Source: Protonemura montana (lineage: Eukaryota > Arthropoda > Insecta > Plecoptera > Nemouridae). Taken from it: DNA of 64,000 bases. Below, one piece after another: positions 14,304 to 29,300 of this stretch. The notes under the pieces were generated by a model, which searched no databases, was not told the origin of the DNA, and saw nothing but the letters and a program-made list of their open reading frames with translations. Each line of letters begins with the position of its first letter. The stretch's first letter is position 1. The translations under genes were made by a program, and so were the position numbers. The stretch spans positions 5,394,001 through 5,458,000 of the forward strand of contig OX387606.1 in the NCBI GenBank assembly GCA_947568835.1. The letters are read 5' to 3'.

Positions 14304-17300
14304 CTAGTTTATTTCTGTGACTTTGCTCTTGAGCGTTGCAGCATCATCATCTTCTTCGCTGGTGTAGGAGGTACGCTTTCGCGGCACGGGCGGCTGGAAG
14401 GTTGTGGTGGACCGCGGGACGCTTGTTTCGCTTGGAGCATAGTTGCGGTCCATGTCCTATAAAAAAGAGAATGCTCTTCAAGTTTTATCAATTACAGTAT
14501 TTTACTGTTATAAACCCAAGGACCTGTGCAATCCAACCCAGTATCACAGAGCAGCAAAGGGGGGTTTTATTTTTGGCCAAGAAATCATTTTAATTCCCTC
14601 TTCCCCCCCTCCCACCCTGTCTAATTTTACCTTACTGCCCCAAAGAAAATACCTTGTCATCCTGGGGCTTCACGTGAAGCAATTCCTTTTCTTCATCGCC
14701 TTCGGGGAGCGATGTACGGTTGAGCATGATGGGGTAAATGCGTGAATCCTTTGCGGCATCTTCATCGGCTTTCTCTGCCCGATTGCGGCGCTTCAGTCCT
14801 TGATACACGACGCAGATGATAGCCAGCAGGATCGGAATCACGACGGCTAGGATTATACCCGCCGTAACTCCTGCTTGCCTCGAAGAATACTCTTGCTCTC
14901 CTATGGGGCAAAAGGCAGCAATAAGATTGGTTGAGTGTATCATATCTTATGGAAATTATTATTTCAAACATTTAAATTACCTCTGATGTGGAATGGAAAT
15001 GTTGTCATTGCTTGAGAACTTGAAAGTAATCTGGTCAAGAGTGATGGAAAACTTTCCATTCCACAATCAGAGGCAACTTTTGCTAGAATGTTAAACTGTC
15101 ATTTTGCCGTCAACTGATTGTGCTTTGCTGGTAGTAATTAGAACTAGTAAAGTTTGCTTGTTCCTTTTGTGGAAGAAAAAATTTCCCATCGCCTCAGTCT
15201 CTTTTCTTGATCGGTTTAGCTCGGTTTTTATTATCGGAGGATCGATTAAATTAAAACGAATTGTACAATGCAAAAAAAAAGAATGTGTGTACGGAACAAA
15301 AGAAATGGGTGATAATTAGGATGATATGATTATGCCCTTAAGTAAAATCTACTAATTAATATTGATATTCATCAACAGATATTGAAGCTGCTTTCCAGCA
15401 TAATCTTCAGACAAATGACTCGCGTTTCCGTTGAGGAGCCACCGCTTCCAATTCAGACGCCTGCGTCAAACTCTGTTCTCTCTTTGGGCTCGTTTGCAGC
15501 TTCTTTGGAACCGTACTGGCTTCTGAGGAGGTGTATGATTCTCGAGGTTTAAAGCCCAGCAGTGAATCTCTCTTTGGCCGCACAATGGAGCTTGCGTCGG
15601 AATCCCTTTGACTTCGTGGTCGGGTTCTCACAATCGAACTAGCATCTGAATCTCTCTGACTTCTGGGTCGACTTCTAATCAATGAACCAAAATCTGAATC
15701 TCGTTGGCTTCTCGGCCGACTTCTCACAATCGAACTCACATCCGAATCTCTTTGATTTTTCGGCCTGTTTCTCACGATCGAGCTTCCATCGGAATTCCTG
15801 CTCCGCCGATCACCGAGCAGGGAACTGACCGATTTTGGCCTCATCACCACCACGTCAGCAACCACGGGTTTGCTCGGCGACTGGAGGTTAACGCTCAAAT
15901 CTGACGGCGTGGTATCACTATAAGGGACATGGACTCTAGCATCTTCGTCCAGCTCCCATTCCCGGTCATCGTCTGGGATGTCCGGCCTTCCTGGCAGCGG
16001 CTCCCGCGTGCGATACGTTCTATCGTATAGCCGCCGTTTCTTGGATTCCCCGCTGCCGTTGGAACTCGAAGTTGGCCCACCTAAGCCGCTATCAAACTCT
16101 TCTCCTAAAGGCAACGCTGTCTTTTTGTTGGTCGGAGGGCTGTAATGCCACGAGCTGGCACTGTCGTCAGCTTTTTGCTTCTTTTTACAACAGAACCAAA
16201 TAGCAAAGAGCACAATCAGAATCGGCAAAATGACAGCCATTACGACCCCGGCCATGATTCCTGCTTGTCGGGAGGAATATTCCTGTCCACCTGTTTAGAG
16301 GAAAAGTACAGAGACAGTGTTAATCGCCTTTTGTGGCTTGTTGTACTTTCAATGTAAAATTGTACAGTACAACAGGTACTGCAGGTTCAATAGGTACATT
16401 AAAACTACGTTGAGCATAATTTAAAAAAAGGGTTCTGTAGATGGCTTGTATCTTAAATGGGTGCTTTGAAATTGTAAACATACTACATCTTTAAAACAGG
16501 CTATCTTATAGCAATTAAATGTATGGACGATGAACAATTCTGGTACTTAAATTACCTTTTGACACTTGCCAAGCGATACTTTAGCGTCCTATTTTCAAAA
16601 TCTGTATTCTATTTTTGGCCAATTGCCACTGCGAGTTCATGTTAAGGGTGAACTATTGATAAATGCACATGGGGCCAACCTATCAACAGCTCTAGGAGTA
16701 GAAATGTTACTTCTTGGGTCTGAAAGTCCCATGACTTACGTAGACACTCGGTGTATCCATACTCGGGGGTGTCCCAGCGGCCTTCGGGCATGCACTGTCT
16801 GCGATGGTCCCCGATAAGGACAAAGCCTTGGCTGCACTCAAACGTCACCTTCGTCCCAGGTACAAACAGGAAGTTGCTCTTGCGCCCGAAACGAGGTGTT
16901 TCCAGCACGCCGCACGAAATCACTGCCGGCAGAAAATTGAATTTGTATTTGTATTTGTATTTATTGTTTCCTCTTACGATTGTACATTATTGCACTGTGG
17001 TAAGGACGTTACTGTGGTGCGCGGGATGTGCCTTTGCATTGCCTCGCCGCATATTATACCAGCTTCCCCCACATCACTTCGACGGTGTCGTTAGTGGTGG
17101 CCCATTTGGCATAATTTTCCCACAGGTCATCCCGTAGTTTTCCCGTGTTCGCTTTTTTTATGCACCATTTGTGCTTGTGGTGGGCAGACGATTTTGAGGT
17201 CTGGTCTTCCCGTGGGGTTCGGTCACCCGTGAGTTCTACCGTGACTGCTTTATGATCGCTCATCCCCTCTGTAATTTCACATCTATAGATTCTGTCCGCT

Positions 17301-20300
17301 GGTTTGACTAGGACCACGTCCAGCAGGGCATTACTTCCTCTTGGTGTCTGTCTTGTGCCTTCCCTCACAGCCTGCTCGAATCCGTGGCTCAATATTTTGC
17401 TTGCAGCTCTTTGGACTTTTCCCTTTAGAATCCCAGGCTCCCATTTGATTTTTGGTAATTTCCAGTCACCTGTTAAGATTACTAATTCCTCAGCACCATA
17501 TCTTTCGACTCTTCTTATAATAGTTTTTATAAATTCTACTTCGCTTTGTCCACTTCTGTAACCTAATATGATATCTATTCTCTCCTGTTTATCTGATCCA
17601 GCTTTAACCCTGACACATAATAGTTCATAATTTGACTCTTCCCATCTTTTAGTTGCACCTAGTTTGATTGCACTACCTATTAGTATACCGCCCCCTTGCC
17701 TATTTCTGTCCTTTCTATGGATGGTATACCCCGGGACTGAGATTTCGCTGTCCAGGATTTCCTCGCTTAGCCATGTTTCGGTGATGACGAATATGTCTGG
17801 CTGTTGTATATCTATTCTACTTCGCAAGTCTTCTATTTTGTTAAGTAGGCTTCTGGCATTTTCGAGCAGTAGAACTAACCCTCGCCCCGTGTGTCCCTTG
17901 CTCTCTGACCTGGCTGTGGTTTCTGGGCTGTTCTGGGGGGAGTGGGGGGGATACTTGCTGTGTGGTCATGCTTGCAAAGGTATATACTGCTGGTGCACGG
18001 TTGGTGGGCACCAGTGCTGCTTCGGCTGCTGGTACTTGGCCGGTGAATGAAAAAATCTCAGAGGTAAAACTCTGGGGAGTTGAAGGAGGATTGAATACTA
18101 CAGAAAATAACTGTACAGGACCTTTCCTCAGTGTTGAGGTTCCAAAATTAAATGCCACTACATCTATACTTATCTTTTAACTGTTTGCAGGACAAGAATC
18201 TATTGAAAACTACATTTTTGTGGATTAATGAGACCCTTTGCAGCATCAATGACTCATATTCTCTCTTCTAACATCAAGCTGTCTGGTTTCCATTTGACAT
18301 GACTTTTTTGCTTATTCTCATTTCAAAAATATCAGAGTACTAATGAAATCGATGGATGCAGGCAAAATTCAAACAAGAATTCTCATGATTTGTTCCTCAC
18401 CTCGTTCTGCATTCTTCGTCTGGATCTCAACAAAGCTGTCCTGATAATTCTTGGTGAAGTGTGCCATGTCTCGATTAAGGCTCATTGCGTAGTCGTACTG
18501 GCACTGATAGGACGTGCCGCAATAATCCTTGGCAGCCGTGATGATGTTGGTCCGATTGGGGGGTATGAATTCAGCTGGAGTCTTACGATACTCCGGCTCG
18601 AAGGTCTTGTTTGCATAGAAGCTGGCTGTTCTGCCATACTCACGGTAGAACAGACTGTTGCCTACAAGTTTGTTTTCTTGGTCCTCAAGAAGCCCTGGAA
18701 TTTTCAAGACATTTTGTGCTTAAAGAATCTGAAGTAATCTGACATTTCAAATTCTTTTCTGTAAGGTTGGGGGTTTAAATTTGGTTGCAAAATGTGAAAA
18801 AGAGATATTTAATAATAATTTTTAGAGAATTTACAATATCCCAAAACATTTTAAATTCGGAACCGGGTCTTGAAAAAAGGCCAGGAAACCTGATGCCAGC
18901 TCGTAGCCTACTCTTGTAGAAGAGCACCAAGGGGACCACTAGCTTAATATCCCATCCAAAAGACGGTACAATGCAAACAACAGGATTCGTCCACAAATCC
19001 GTGCTATCAAGAGATTGATGAGCAAGATGAATACCAACTTTCATCCCTCCCACCTCTCCGAAACGACAAGACACTTACATTTTATCGCAAAGTCCTCGTG
19101 TACGCGCTTAAAGTCGTTGACGTTGACATTGGTCAGCATGCCATCAGGCTGCGTGAAATCGTCGACCATGTCGAAACTCCAGTTGCCGAACAAGCCGCGA
19201 GTCTGGTTAATGAACGTCCATGGTAGGTACACGCGGGTCGTCATGAAACCCTTGTTTTCCACCACCTCCACCCCAGCGCCGGACTCGAACATGATCACAA
19301 TCTCCGACTGGTTCAGGATGTACGTCGGGGCGTAGACCGTCACACCTGTTGATAGCAGAATCACGAGGTCAGATTCAATTTCGATTGGTTTTTGTTGGTT
19401 TGTCCATTGATTGGTTTGTGTTTACATGGTGCGAAGCAATCAATGAAACTTAAGTTTTCTCGGGCCAAATTACGACTGCAGCCCCAACATCCATAGAGAT
19501 TAATTTTCGATGTAATTGCAACACGTATTATTATTTTGGTTAGACATTTGGAATGCATCTTTATTTTGCAGACAGATGATGCATGCTTGACCCATTACAC
19601 CTAGCTAATAAGTAACTATACCTAGTTACCCAGCACCTAGCTTAGCCCTTAGGAGAAACTTTTGAGTTTGAGATGTTTAATTTTCCAAATGAGACTATGG
19701 GGAATGGGGAATGGAACTACATGTTTACCTGGGAAGTGCTGTATTCTCAGGGACTCCCTGTCAAAGTAAATTTTCTTCCCGTCGGCCAGAACATCCAGGC
19801 GGTAACGCCATTGTGCTTCTTGAGGACGCAGTCGAACCTGTCAAGGAAATATTTAGACATTACTACACAACAAGAGGCAAAGAGAACCACTATTTTGAAT
19901 GACAAATAGACAAAAATCAGAATCTATATTGTGCACACTGGGAAGTTATCACAGTTACCGATATATATTGTTAACTGTACCTATATATAGGTACTGTAAC
20001 TGTATATATATATACTGTAACTGTCATATACAATAACTGTAATTCTATAAACTATATATTATATATACTATTATACTACTACTATACTATATACTACTAT
20101 TATTTTTGTGTGGGCAAGTGGGAAAGATTTTAAACCCTACTATCTGTATAGCTGGATCAAGGAGGTGTTATTTTGTAATGATTAAATGGATCAATAGTTT
20201 TTAGGGGTGTAAATACCAGGTAATTTTGTTTTTGCTGAAGGGTGTAATGGACATGTTATATTTAAATCTCTTAAGAAAATCAGAAAATTGTTTTCAACTG

Positions 20301-23300
20301 CTTCACCCTCCACTTTGCCAACTCACTGAATTCCACTCAAATTAACCGACTCCATGACCCTGGCTGGACATTGTAAAGCCGTCTCTGGTCAATGCCTACT
20401 AGTCTAGACTAACCTCAATGATAGCGGAGGTATTGTCTCGTGCAGCCACGGCTGTTAGATGGGTGGCCATGACATCCCCATAGATATTTCGGGGCAACTG
20501 CTCGAAACGACCCTGCACATCCAGCTTGGTCTTCTCGCTGTTGGCGTGCAGCAGCACAAACTCGCCCTTTCCGTTGAACGTGTACTCCAAGTTGTCGAAC
20601 GTGATGATGTGTGGGTCTCCAAACACGGTCGCTGTTGGACGCAGTTAGGTTTTAGTAGTTCAGTTGAAAGTAAAAGAAAATGTAATTGGTACATGTATTG
20701 GTCAATGAAATAACTAATAAATTGTCCCCAGAATGTGGTTGACTGAATATTCTACAATGAATCAAGACTTGATATGATTAAATTATTGTTTCTCGTTGTG
20801 GTCAATGGGTTACTGGAGAGTAAAAAAGTATCATTAATATTTCAAGAATGTCTATATGTCCGGTGTAAATAAAATGCACAGCGAACAAGATCTTCCATTT
20901 TGGTTGAGTGAGTCTATCATTAGACGTTCTTACAAAGAACCATAAATTTAATTTAAATTTAGTCAGGAACTACATTATGGGACTAATCCTTAAGTAATCT
21001 GAGTCCCTCCACAAATCTGAGTTGTCCCAGCTGGTATTCGGGAAATAACAGATGAAAGTCTCAGCCTATTTTGTTTCAACATTTTGAGCGGTGTCTCACC
21101 GACTGCGGGTGACTGGTAGGCTACGCAGTCCTGGGTGGGCCGGCGCTCGAAACGGAACGTCTCGCAGCCAACGGCCGACTCTTCTTGCCACATGCAGCAA
21201 ATGTAGAAGGGCACCATGTCATGGTACCAGTGGCTCAGTGTGGGGACCTAGAAGTGCATGAATTGGAGAATTGCATGCAATAGTTTGATGGAGTCTTATT
21301 GTTTGGATATAAAAATCTCTGGCAGGAATTGATTGGCATAGAAAATGAAGTCGCTTACTAGACCTTAAAGGAAAAATAGCTCCTCTAATTTTGAAAAACG
21401 CAATGAGCTGTGTTGATCGTTCAGAAACTACTGCAAGTGACACTCCAGTCACAGTGAATGACCCTCTATGCTTGTATGTATGTATTTGGTTTATTGATTA
21501 CAGCTCATCCACTGGGTTACAATATAATAAAGTATTTAGTTCCTTCTCGCACTAAAAATACATAAGGACTCTATAAAAGAAACTATATTAATATATAGTA
21601 AAGTATAATAAAAAAATAATATAATTATTATAATTAAAATATAATAAAGTATTTAGTTCCTTCTCGCACTAAAAATACATAAGGACTCTATAAAAGGAAC
21701 TATATTAATATGCTGGTACAATTTGCATGGTCAGCATCATATAACAATCTTACAATTATTTCTTCATTAAACACTTAGTAATACTACTCATCCAGAGCTC
21801 TCAGTCTTTTTTTAAAAGACTCAACTGAGTCTGGCCATGAGCTTAGCACTGCGTTAATACTATTCCATTTTTGGATTGTCGTTCCCAGAAAAGAGAATCT
21901 ACCTACATCAGAATTGTAACCTCTAATAGCTAGCCTCTATGACCCTCTATGTTTTGTTTAGGAGACTTCATAAATCAGTAATCACAAATTTATAAATCTT
22001 GCACTGTTCAATGCAATCTTGGTCTTTCTCTATTCCAGGTTGAATCCCTACAGGAATATCGAGTCAAGAAGGCAAGACCTCACGGAATAGCCAATTCAAA
22101 CTAGACAGTGCACAAACTTGTGTACTATCAATAATTTAATCCAATCCAGGCTAGCGTTGATGTTGATAACATTTCCAGTTCCAAATATGGTTAGGTATTC
22201 AGATATTACCTTGTTGGCTTCATTCCACGGCAGATAACCCAGGTTGTGCGAACGATGAGGGCGTGATCCCCACTGCTGATCGTAAGTGAGCATCAGGTAG
22301 TTGTTCTTGTCGTAGCAGCACTGCTGTTCAGCACCATCGATTCCCGGGGCACCGGTCCGTACGCAGTGCAATGCGCCTTTGTGGTAGTAACAGTCTGGAT
22401 TTGCATCCTTGTCGCAGTCGAAGTCGGGTAGGAACCGGCCTTTGTCCATAAGAGCGTGATCCAGGGTGCACGGACACTGGGGTACCTCAGCCGCAAAGTT
22501 CTTGAGGTAGCGGTCGTTCATTATCCAGTTGTCGCACAGCTTGTCACTCCACTTCGAGCCGTATTCACGTTCCCATTGTGGGGCGAAGTACCAGCCAAGA
22601 GGGATGGGCTTACTCCATAGCAATCTGATGAGTGTACAGCAAAATCATGTGCTATTTACAGCAGCAAATCATTTGGGTATCAAGAAGAGACCATTCAATT
22701 TTGAATTTATAATGCTAGCTGTCAACTATTGGCTCAAAAGATATATTTACTTCCATTTAATCAAATTTATCAAATTATAAATGGTGTTATAAACTGTATT
22801 TTTTAACTTAGGTGATATATTTGAATTATTTGATGGATGGTATTCCAAAAGATTGGTTATGTGAATGTTAGACAAAATATAAAGATGGGAGGTAACATCT
22901 TAGAGAGCCTTCCTTTCTCTAAAGCAGCGTAGCTTACAAGATGTGCTACAAGATTACATGTGGCATCCCTGCATCAACAATTCCAAAAAGTTGCATTTCC
23001 TTCCTCCCATCTTTTTTTTGTCCTAAATTCACCTTTTTGGGACTATTCCGATCTAGTCTGATTCTGAAGTGTTTTGAATGAGACTCACGGTGAGATATAG
23101 TATGGTTTGTTGTCGATCAACGTCGGGTCGGTCAAGTTGATCTGGAGGAAGCCAAACTGCAACTCGCTGAGTTCGTAGTTGAACCGATTTCGGTAGTTGC
23201 CAGGAACTATCGTGTACTCTCCCGTGTTTGCCTCCGTTTCCTAAAACAATCCAACAAGTCAGCATCGTCCTCATTCGAAAGAGGCTCCAGTGCCGCCACA

Positions 23301-26300
23301 TATCATGCTCTTATCCCAAGACAGCTTAAAAATATTTTTTTGTTTTAGGAAACCCTAAAAGATGATGGGGTCGAATTGCATTTATAAAAAATTCTTTGTC
23401 CACCTCTCTAAGAAATGGATCTGCAGCTCATCAAATGTGAACGCAGTGTATCTTACTGTCGTATTTATTTATGAAACCAAGTGTTCTATTTTGTGCGACA
23501 CTTCAAACTATTTTGCTTACCGATATCATGTCAATGAACAGAAGCTGAGGGACAGTGGTCTTCTCCCTGTAGCCCCACAGCGAGATCTGGATTCGTGCGT
23601 CAAAGTTGGACGTCAAGTTGCGTGCATTCCAGGTGATCTTGATTTCGGCAGGTGAACGGTCATGTACGTCCTTCGTGTGGAATGTGATACGCTCCGTAGC
23701 AGTAGCCGGAGTTTCTGGAATTGTAGCATACGTTGTTGACAAGGAGTCTGGCAATACGTCATGTCTTTGAAATGTGGAAGTTGAACATTTTATTACCGAT
23801 GAAATACTGAACAGCACAAAATATAGATTTGTGACAATGATGTACTTGTAGATAAGACCGAAGAGGAAAGAATGCATTTCTTTCTCTTTAACACTTCATT
23901 ACCCACCTTTTTTAGGCATGCAAAAATTAACGCTATTTGCCTTAAGAACACTTATTTTCACTTCTAGAAAATGGTTGTGGGTCTCAAACAAACAATGATG
24001 TCACCTCTTATTTTTGTTTTGTTTCTAGGATATCATAAATTTACTAAGGTAATTTAATTGGTCGCAAGAAATACACATACAGTTGACTTTAAGTTAAAAA
24101 TTGAATTCTATTTAGGAATGCCTAGCTATTGAAAAGCTCTTGCATTTTTCTTGTAAGCTGAGCACGTACCGATGAAGAACTTTCCCTTCCAGTTGTACTT
24201 CGAGTCTCCGGTGGCGATCTCAAATCTGACGTATCCCTCGGCCATGACGAAGGGCTGTACGCAGATGGCACGATTGGTATCAATGACAGTACCGACAACA
24301 TCCTCGGTGTCGAAACGGCACCGGATCTTTTCATTGGGCAGGAAGCACGGCCCCGTGATGTTCACCACCGTTCCTCCCAGCATGTTGCCACTCTCAGGTG
24401 CAAACACCAGAGGCAGGTTTGCTCCGGCTAAAAAAATATTTACCACTCAGTCACTGAAGACTTACTACTTATGAATGTCATATGCCCTTTGTTTAACAAT
24501 GGCTGGACTGTAAGATGTCACGACAATGGCATACAGTCAACTGGATTGGTTTTGCACTTTTGTCCTGTAGACAGTAAGACTAGAATAGTTCATACATTGT
24601 TATCAGTCTAAGACACCGGCAAAAGGTCTGTTACATAACACCATTTTTGTAATACCGTTTAGCTACAAAAATTATGGCAATGCCTCTTTGCTGTACATTT
24701 TTTCCAATCAAGACCCAAATTGCCAAAAATTTAGATTGTGGTTTTAAAAAATTTTTGTTCAAGGAAATTGAAGCAACAGGTCATTACTACCAGGTGAATT
24801 AGCAAGTTAAAAGATGTCACTCACAGATATCCTTGTTGCAAGTGCCGAGCATGATTTTCTCGTCGATGCGGAAGATGTGTCGGCCTGGGAACCCGTTGGC
24901 CCAGCCACGGCCTACAAGGTCACGAATCGTCATCGACTGTGAGTATGGCAAATACTCAAACGCTTGCGTGCCGTTTCCTGCGTTGAAACCAACCTAAGAA
25001 AACATGGGCATCAACAACTTGGTGTAATATGTGGAACGGCACAATTGCATATGAGGAAAGGCTAAACTATGAATGTAGTACACTTCTGGTGATTTTATTT
25101 AATTATCACACGATAGTTGGTGACTACTATGCACGTCATTTTTTTGCATCAAATCTACATCTAAATTAAGCCAGCTTTAATTTAACAAGTATTTAGTTTG
25201 AAAAGGCAAACAATTATTCTAAAATAAATATTTTGCACAGTTTTATAATTTCAGATTATTGTAAAGGAACAGAAATGATCAAATCAAATGCATGACTGGG
25301 ATAAATTAAAAGATACAAATTTAAACCCTAAGAACTGAACTTTAAAAATTAAAAATTAAAATGATTGCTTGTAAATGTGTACTTGGCAAATGAAGTACAC
25401 TTGATAAAGTAATAAATGAGGTACTCACGTATGCGGGCACTCCGCCATCCCCGTTGGTAGTATCACCCCCTGCCTCTGTGTGACTGAGCCATTGTAGATC
25501 AGCGTAGTTCATGATGGCGTAGGTGTACACCTCGTCTGTAGCCAACACCAGCTGGAACGTATTCGTCTGCGGGCAAGCGACAACGGTTAGATCGCGCTCA
25601 TGAAGGCCATGATTTGGCTGGACCCAACAGGACAATGGTTGCCAGTGCATGTTTTAGGGGTGAATGCCTAGAATTGCACACTCTTGTTAACCTATGTTAG
25701 ATAATCTAATGGTTGGAATCCTTCGCTTTCTGGTTTCAGCTCGCTTGTGGGATTACCAGAGAAACCAAAATCACTGCAATTGAACAATTACCTTATTTCT
25801 GAGGAGAGAAAAAGACAGATGCCTTACTTTTAATTTATTTCTGTAAAAATAATGGAATAAAATTGAGTATTTTGGAATATTGGTGGTTTCTTTGCCATAG
25901 CAGCTATTTAATTGTGAAACAGTTTCCAACATAAATATATTTTTAACACAAAATGTGTTGGTATAATTAAATCCACACCAGAAAGGTACAGGCTTAGAGA
26001 AAGGAACCCATTCCTTTCTCTGAGGTACAGGTGCTGTAGAGTAGAGTTTATCATCCCCAAAATGGGCACTCACACTCGGGCTCAAAACTTATTTTGAATA
26101 ATGTTTTGTGATAGTTTTCTTTGCAAAAACCAAATCATTTTCTACAAGCTAATATTTCAGTAGGTACCCTGTAGAGTGAGTTGTCGATTCCCCCTGAAAA
26201 TGACATGTTCTTCCAGGTGACTGTGATTGCGTGCTTTGGCTCAAATGTCTCCGCCCCAATAACGCCGGTGCGGATGTCCCACATTAGCTTCTCTCGCATC

Positions 26301-29300
26301 TCCACACCGTACTGGTCAGAGCGAGTCTGCAGATCACGCTCAAGCCGGAAGTAAACGCCCGGTTTACGTTGGTCTACGTCCTCGGTGCGCACCTTGCCTG
26401 CATCGCACAAGGAAAGAAATGAAACGGTTAGCAGACTTATAATTTGGCTTTTCTTTTCAGTTCTACCTAAGGAGTAGATACCGACTCCTCGATTATCCTT
26501 ATCTACTTGATTCCATTTGGATGTTATATGATCACAACAAAATTAGTTAAATTGGTGATTTTGGTGATTGGTGAAATTGATAGTCTCACAATTTTCTTGC
26601 ACCAAAGTACTGGTCCGATGAAAATGTTGCATGCCAAAGTTAGGCATCAAACTTCCAATGCAACAAAAAAATTGTGGAAACTAGTTACCTATTCTCATCT
26701 TGCTGAAGAACATCCCAATGAAGCTGGGGTCGTTTGATTTCGGCCAGTCCTTGTTGGGAAAAACCAGAGGGTATGTGTAGTGCGAAGGAGGGTCACTGAA
26801 CTCGATGAACCCATTCATTGAGAGCTGCAACAGAAAATGTGGTGTCAGAGTGGTTAGCTTGGCAAACTAATGTGGGCCATTCTGTTTGCAAAAGAAGATG
26901 AGGATCTTTTTCATAGCTGGGAACAAAATTTCTCTATCAGTGTTCTTAACATATTGTGTGAAGTTCTGTTCAATTCTGGCTGACTATAAAATTTAACCGT
27001 ATAGGTAATCTTTTTCACTTGCTTTATGAAAAAAAAGAAAGCTTTTAAAATATGAGATACAAATGTTTAAATAATTATATGGGAGATTCAGATCTATAAG
27101 ATCTAATGGTGGTACATTGTCAACCTACTCTGGTGTAGTTGAAGCGGAAGCCGTAGAATGGCAGCTGGAAGTTGAAGTTCTTGTGAACTTGTGGGATCGA
27201 GTTGTGGATATCCTTTTGGTAATCCCCATCTTCGTTGCCATCGGCACCAATGTCGAAGAAACAGTACATGAACTCGGAGCGTATTAACTTGAGACGGTAC
27301 TGGTCGACTACGTAGCCAACGCTGCCATGGGTCTGTGTTGACGGCGGCGGTGCATAACGCTGCGTGGAGCACACTAAGGGACGAAGTAAACAGTGTCAAG
27401 TCAACCCAATAAATGTAAAGGTTTTCTGATCCAACAAAATATCTGCTGAAATCTCCTAGGCCCATGCAACTGGGAAACTATTGGAAAAACAGATGAATAA
27501 TTTTTCCATTAAATTTCCAAGTTTGGTAAACCATGCGTCCTATATAACATAATAATCATCTCAGGGTATTTTTATTATGATTTTGCAAACATTTCTGAGC
27601 TAGTTTTCAGAAAAACTTACATGTACCAAATAGTAATTAAAAGTTTGTACATTTGAACGCAACTTTCCTCTAGCTTTGCTAGGTTAAGATTGCAAGAAGA
27701 CAGCAGCCGAGCCCAGGACCACAAGTTCACAATTTCAAAATAAACAGACATTTTAGGAATTGAATTGATGTCCAAATAATAAAATCTTTGATACATCCAC
27801 TGCTACGTTGTATGTTTGACAGTTGTATTTTTGGTTCTATTTAACGCATTCAACGAATCAATCATAGACCAAGTGTGCGCTCCATCGTGACTTGCAATGT
27901 GACCCCAAAGAATGAAAGAAACCCTCTTCCTACATATCCGCTGACCTTGGCTATGACTATTCAGTGTCCACTGTTTGGAGTTTTATTGCATCTGCCTGTA
28001 ACTAGCATATGAATCTTAACTAAGCTAACCAAATTCAGTGTGTTGATTCCTTGAAAGTGAGTTTTTTTTTGTGTTGCGAAGGAAACATCTATCTCTATTC
28101 CGATTGATTCTCACTGTTTTGTCAACGGGCCATGTGGCACTGACCAAATGGATTCGGTGATGAATTGATGATGAACCTAACTTAGCCTAGAAGGGAGGAG
28201 GGTAAACCCGGTGCCGGCTCGTAGCCTAATCCTATGGAAGAGCACCAAGGGAACCACCGGTTTAACCTCCCTTCCGAAGGACGATACAACGCGAACAGCA
28301 GAATTCCTCCACAAAGCCATTCTGGAGAGAGGTTGGTAAGCAAGGAGAATGAAGTTGCTTAATTAACTTTCATTTTCTTCAACCTCTCTCCCGAACATCA
28401 TATGTATGATGTCACCCATCCAGTACCTGGCCCAGCGCAATTTTGCCTAACTTCGGTGACCTCACGAAAACCAGTGTTTTCAACACGCCAAACCGTTCGG
28501 TTATTTCCCCTCTGAACTGTGGTCCCTTGTTTTAGGGCTCCTTGGTAGCGGTTACGCTCTGACAACTTTGAAGCAAACTATCTTACAAGCTGCAAGTTCG
28601 ATGGAGTTCGAATCTTGGATTTTAGATTTTTCAGATTTGGTTGTCTCACGCACCTTCTTTCGATTAGTTAACTCAATCGTTTTTGGTTTGGTGCAGTGGT
28701 ACAGATTCGTGGGTAGATTTTGTAGTAAGTGTCGGACTTGCTCTGTTGAGATTGACTTGTGGTCCTAAAAAGGACCTAAAAAGTCGACGTTTGTCGGTGT
28801 TGATGCCGACATTATCAGGAATGAGTGTGGAAGCGGCAGGTGTTCGACGCTTTTATTAAGGAAGTTCCCTTCCCGGTGCTAGACGTTGGGGTTTTTTATT
28901 ATCTAATCCTAACTGTACCACATTCGACTTTTAGGTGCATGGGTTCGTACCGTCAAAACATTAATCGTACGAGACTCTAACAAAGCCCTTTCGCAATGCA
29001 TCCCTAGCAAAGTCAACGCATGGTTCCCAAAAACAGCGAAGCCTGTGAAGTGTCATAGGTTCGTCTTGTGTGTTTTGGTTTTTTTTCGATACCCAGTGTA
29101 ACTTTATGTGCAGATCAACTGATCGCGATTCGTGATATTGATCACTCGCCATGAGTGATCAGTCCCTAAGTTATTCATCCGCCAATCTGTAAGTACACAT
29201 AGAAGTGCTATCTTTGAAGGGGGTCGGCATCAGGTGTTCTTTTTAAGTAACACATTTCGGAAATAATCCTGGAGATCATAAAATGACTGAGCCGGGATTG

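Noticed and set aside
15704..15904. Plus-strand open frame across the mesh repeat exon
   Set aside because: It is the complement of the 48-bp coding repeats. The minus frame continues mesh in the correct phase.
28690..28765. A-box-like tggtgcagtggtacag in mesh intron 1
   Set aside because: No matching B box or cloverleaf downstream; probably chance.
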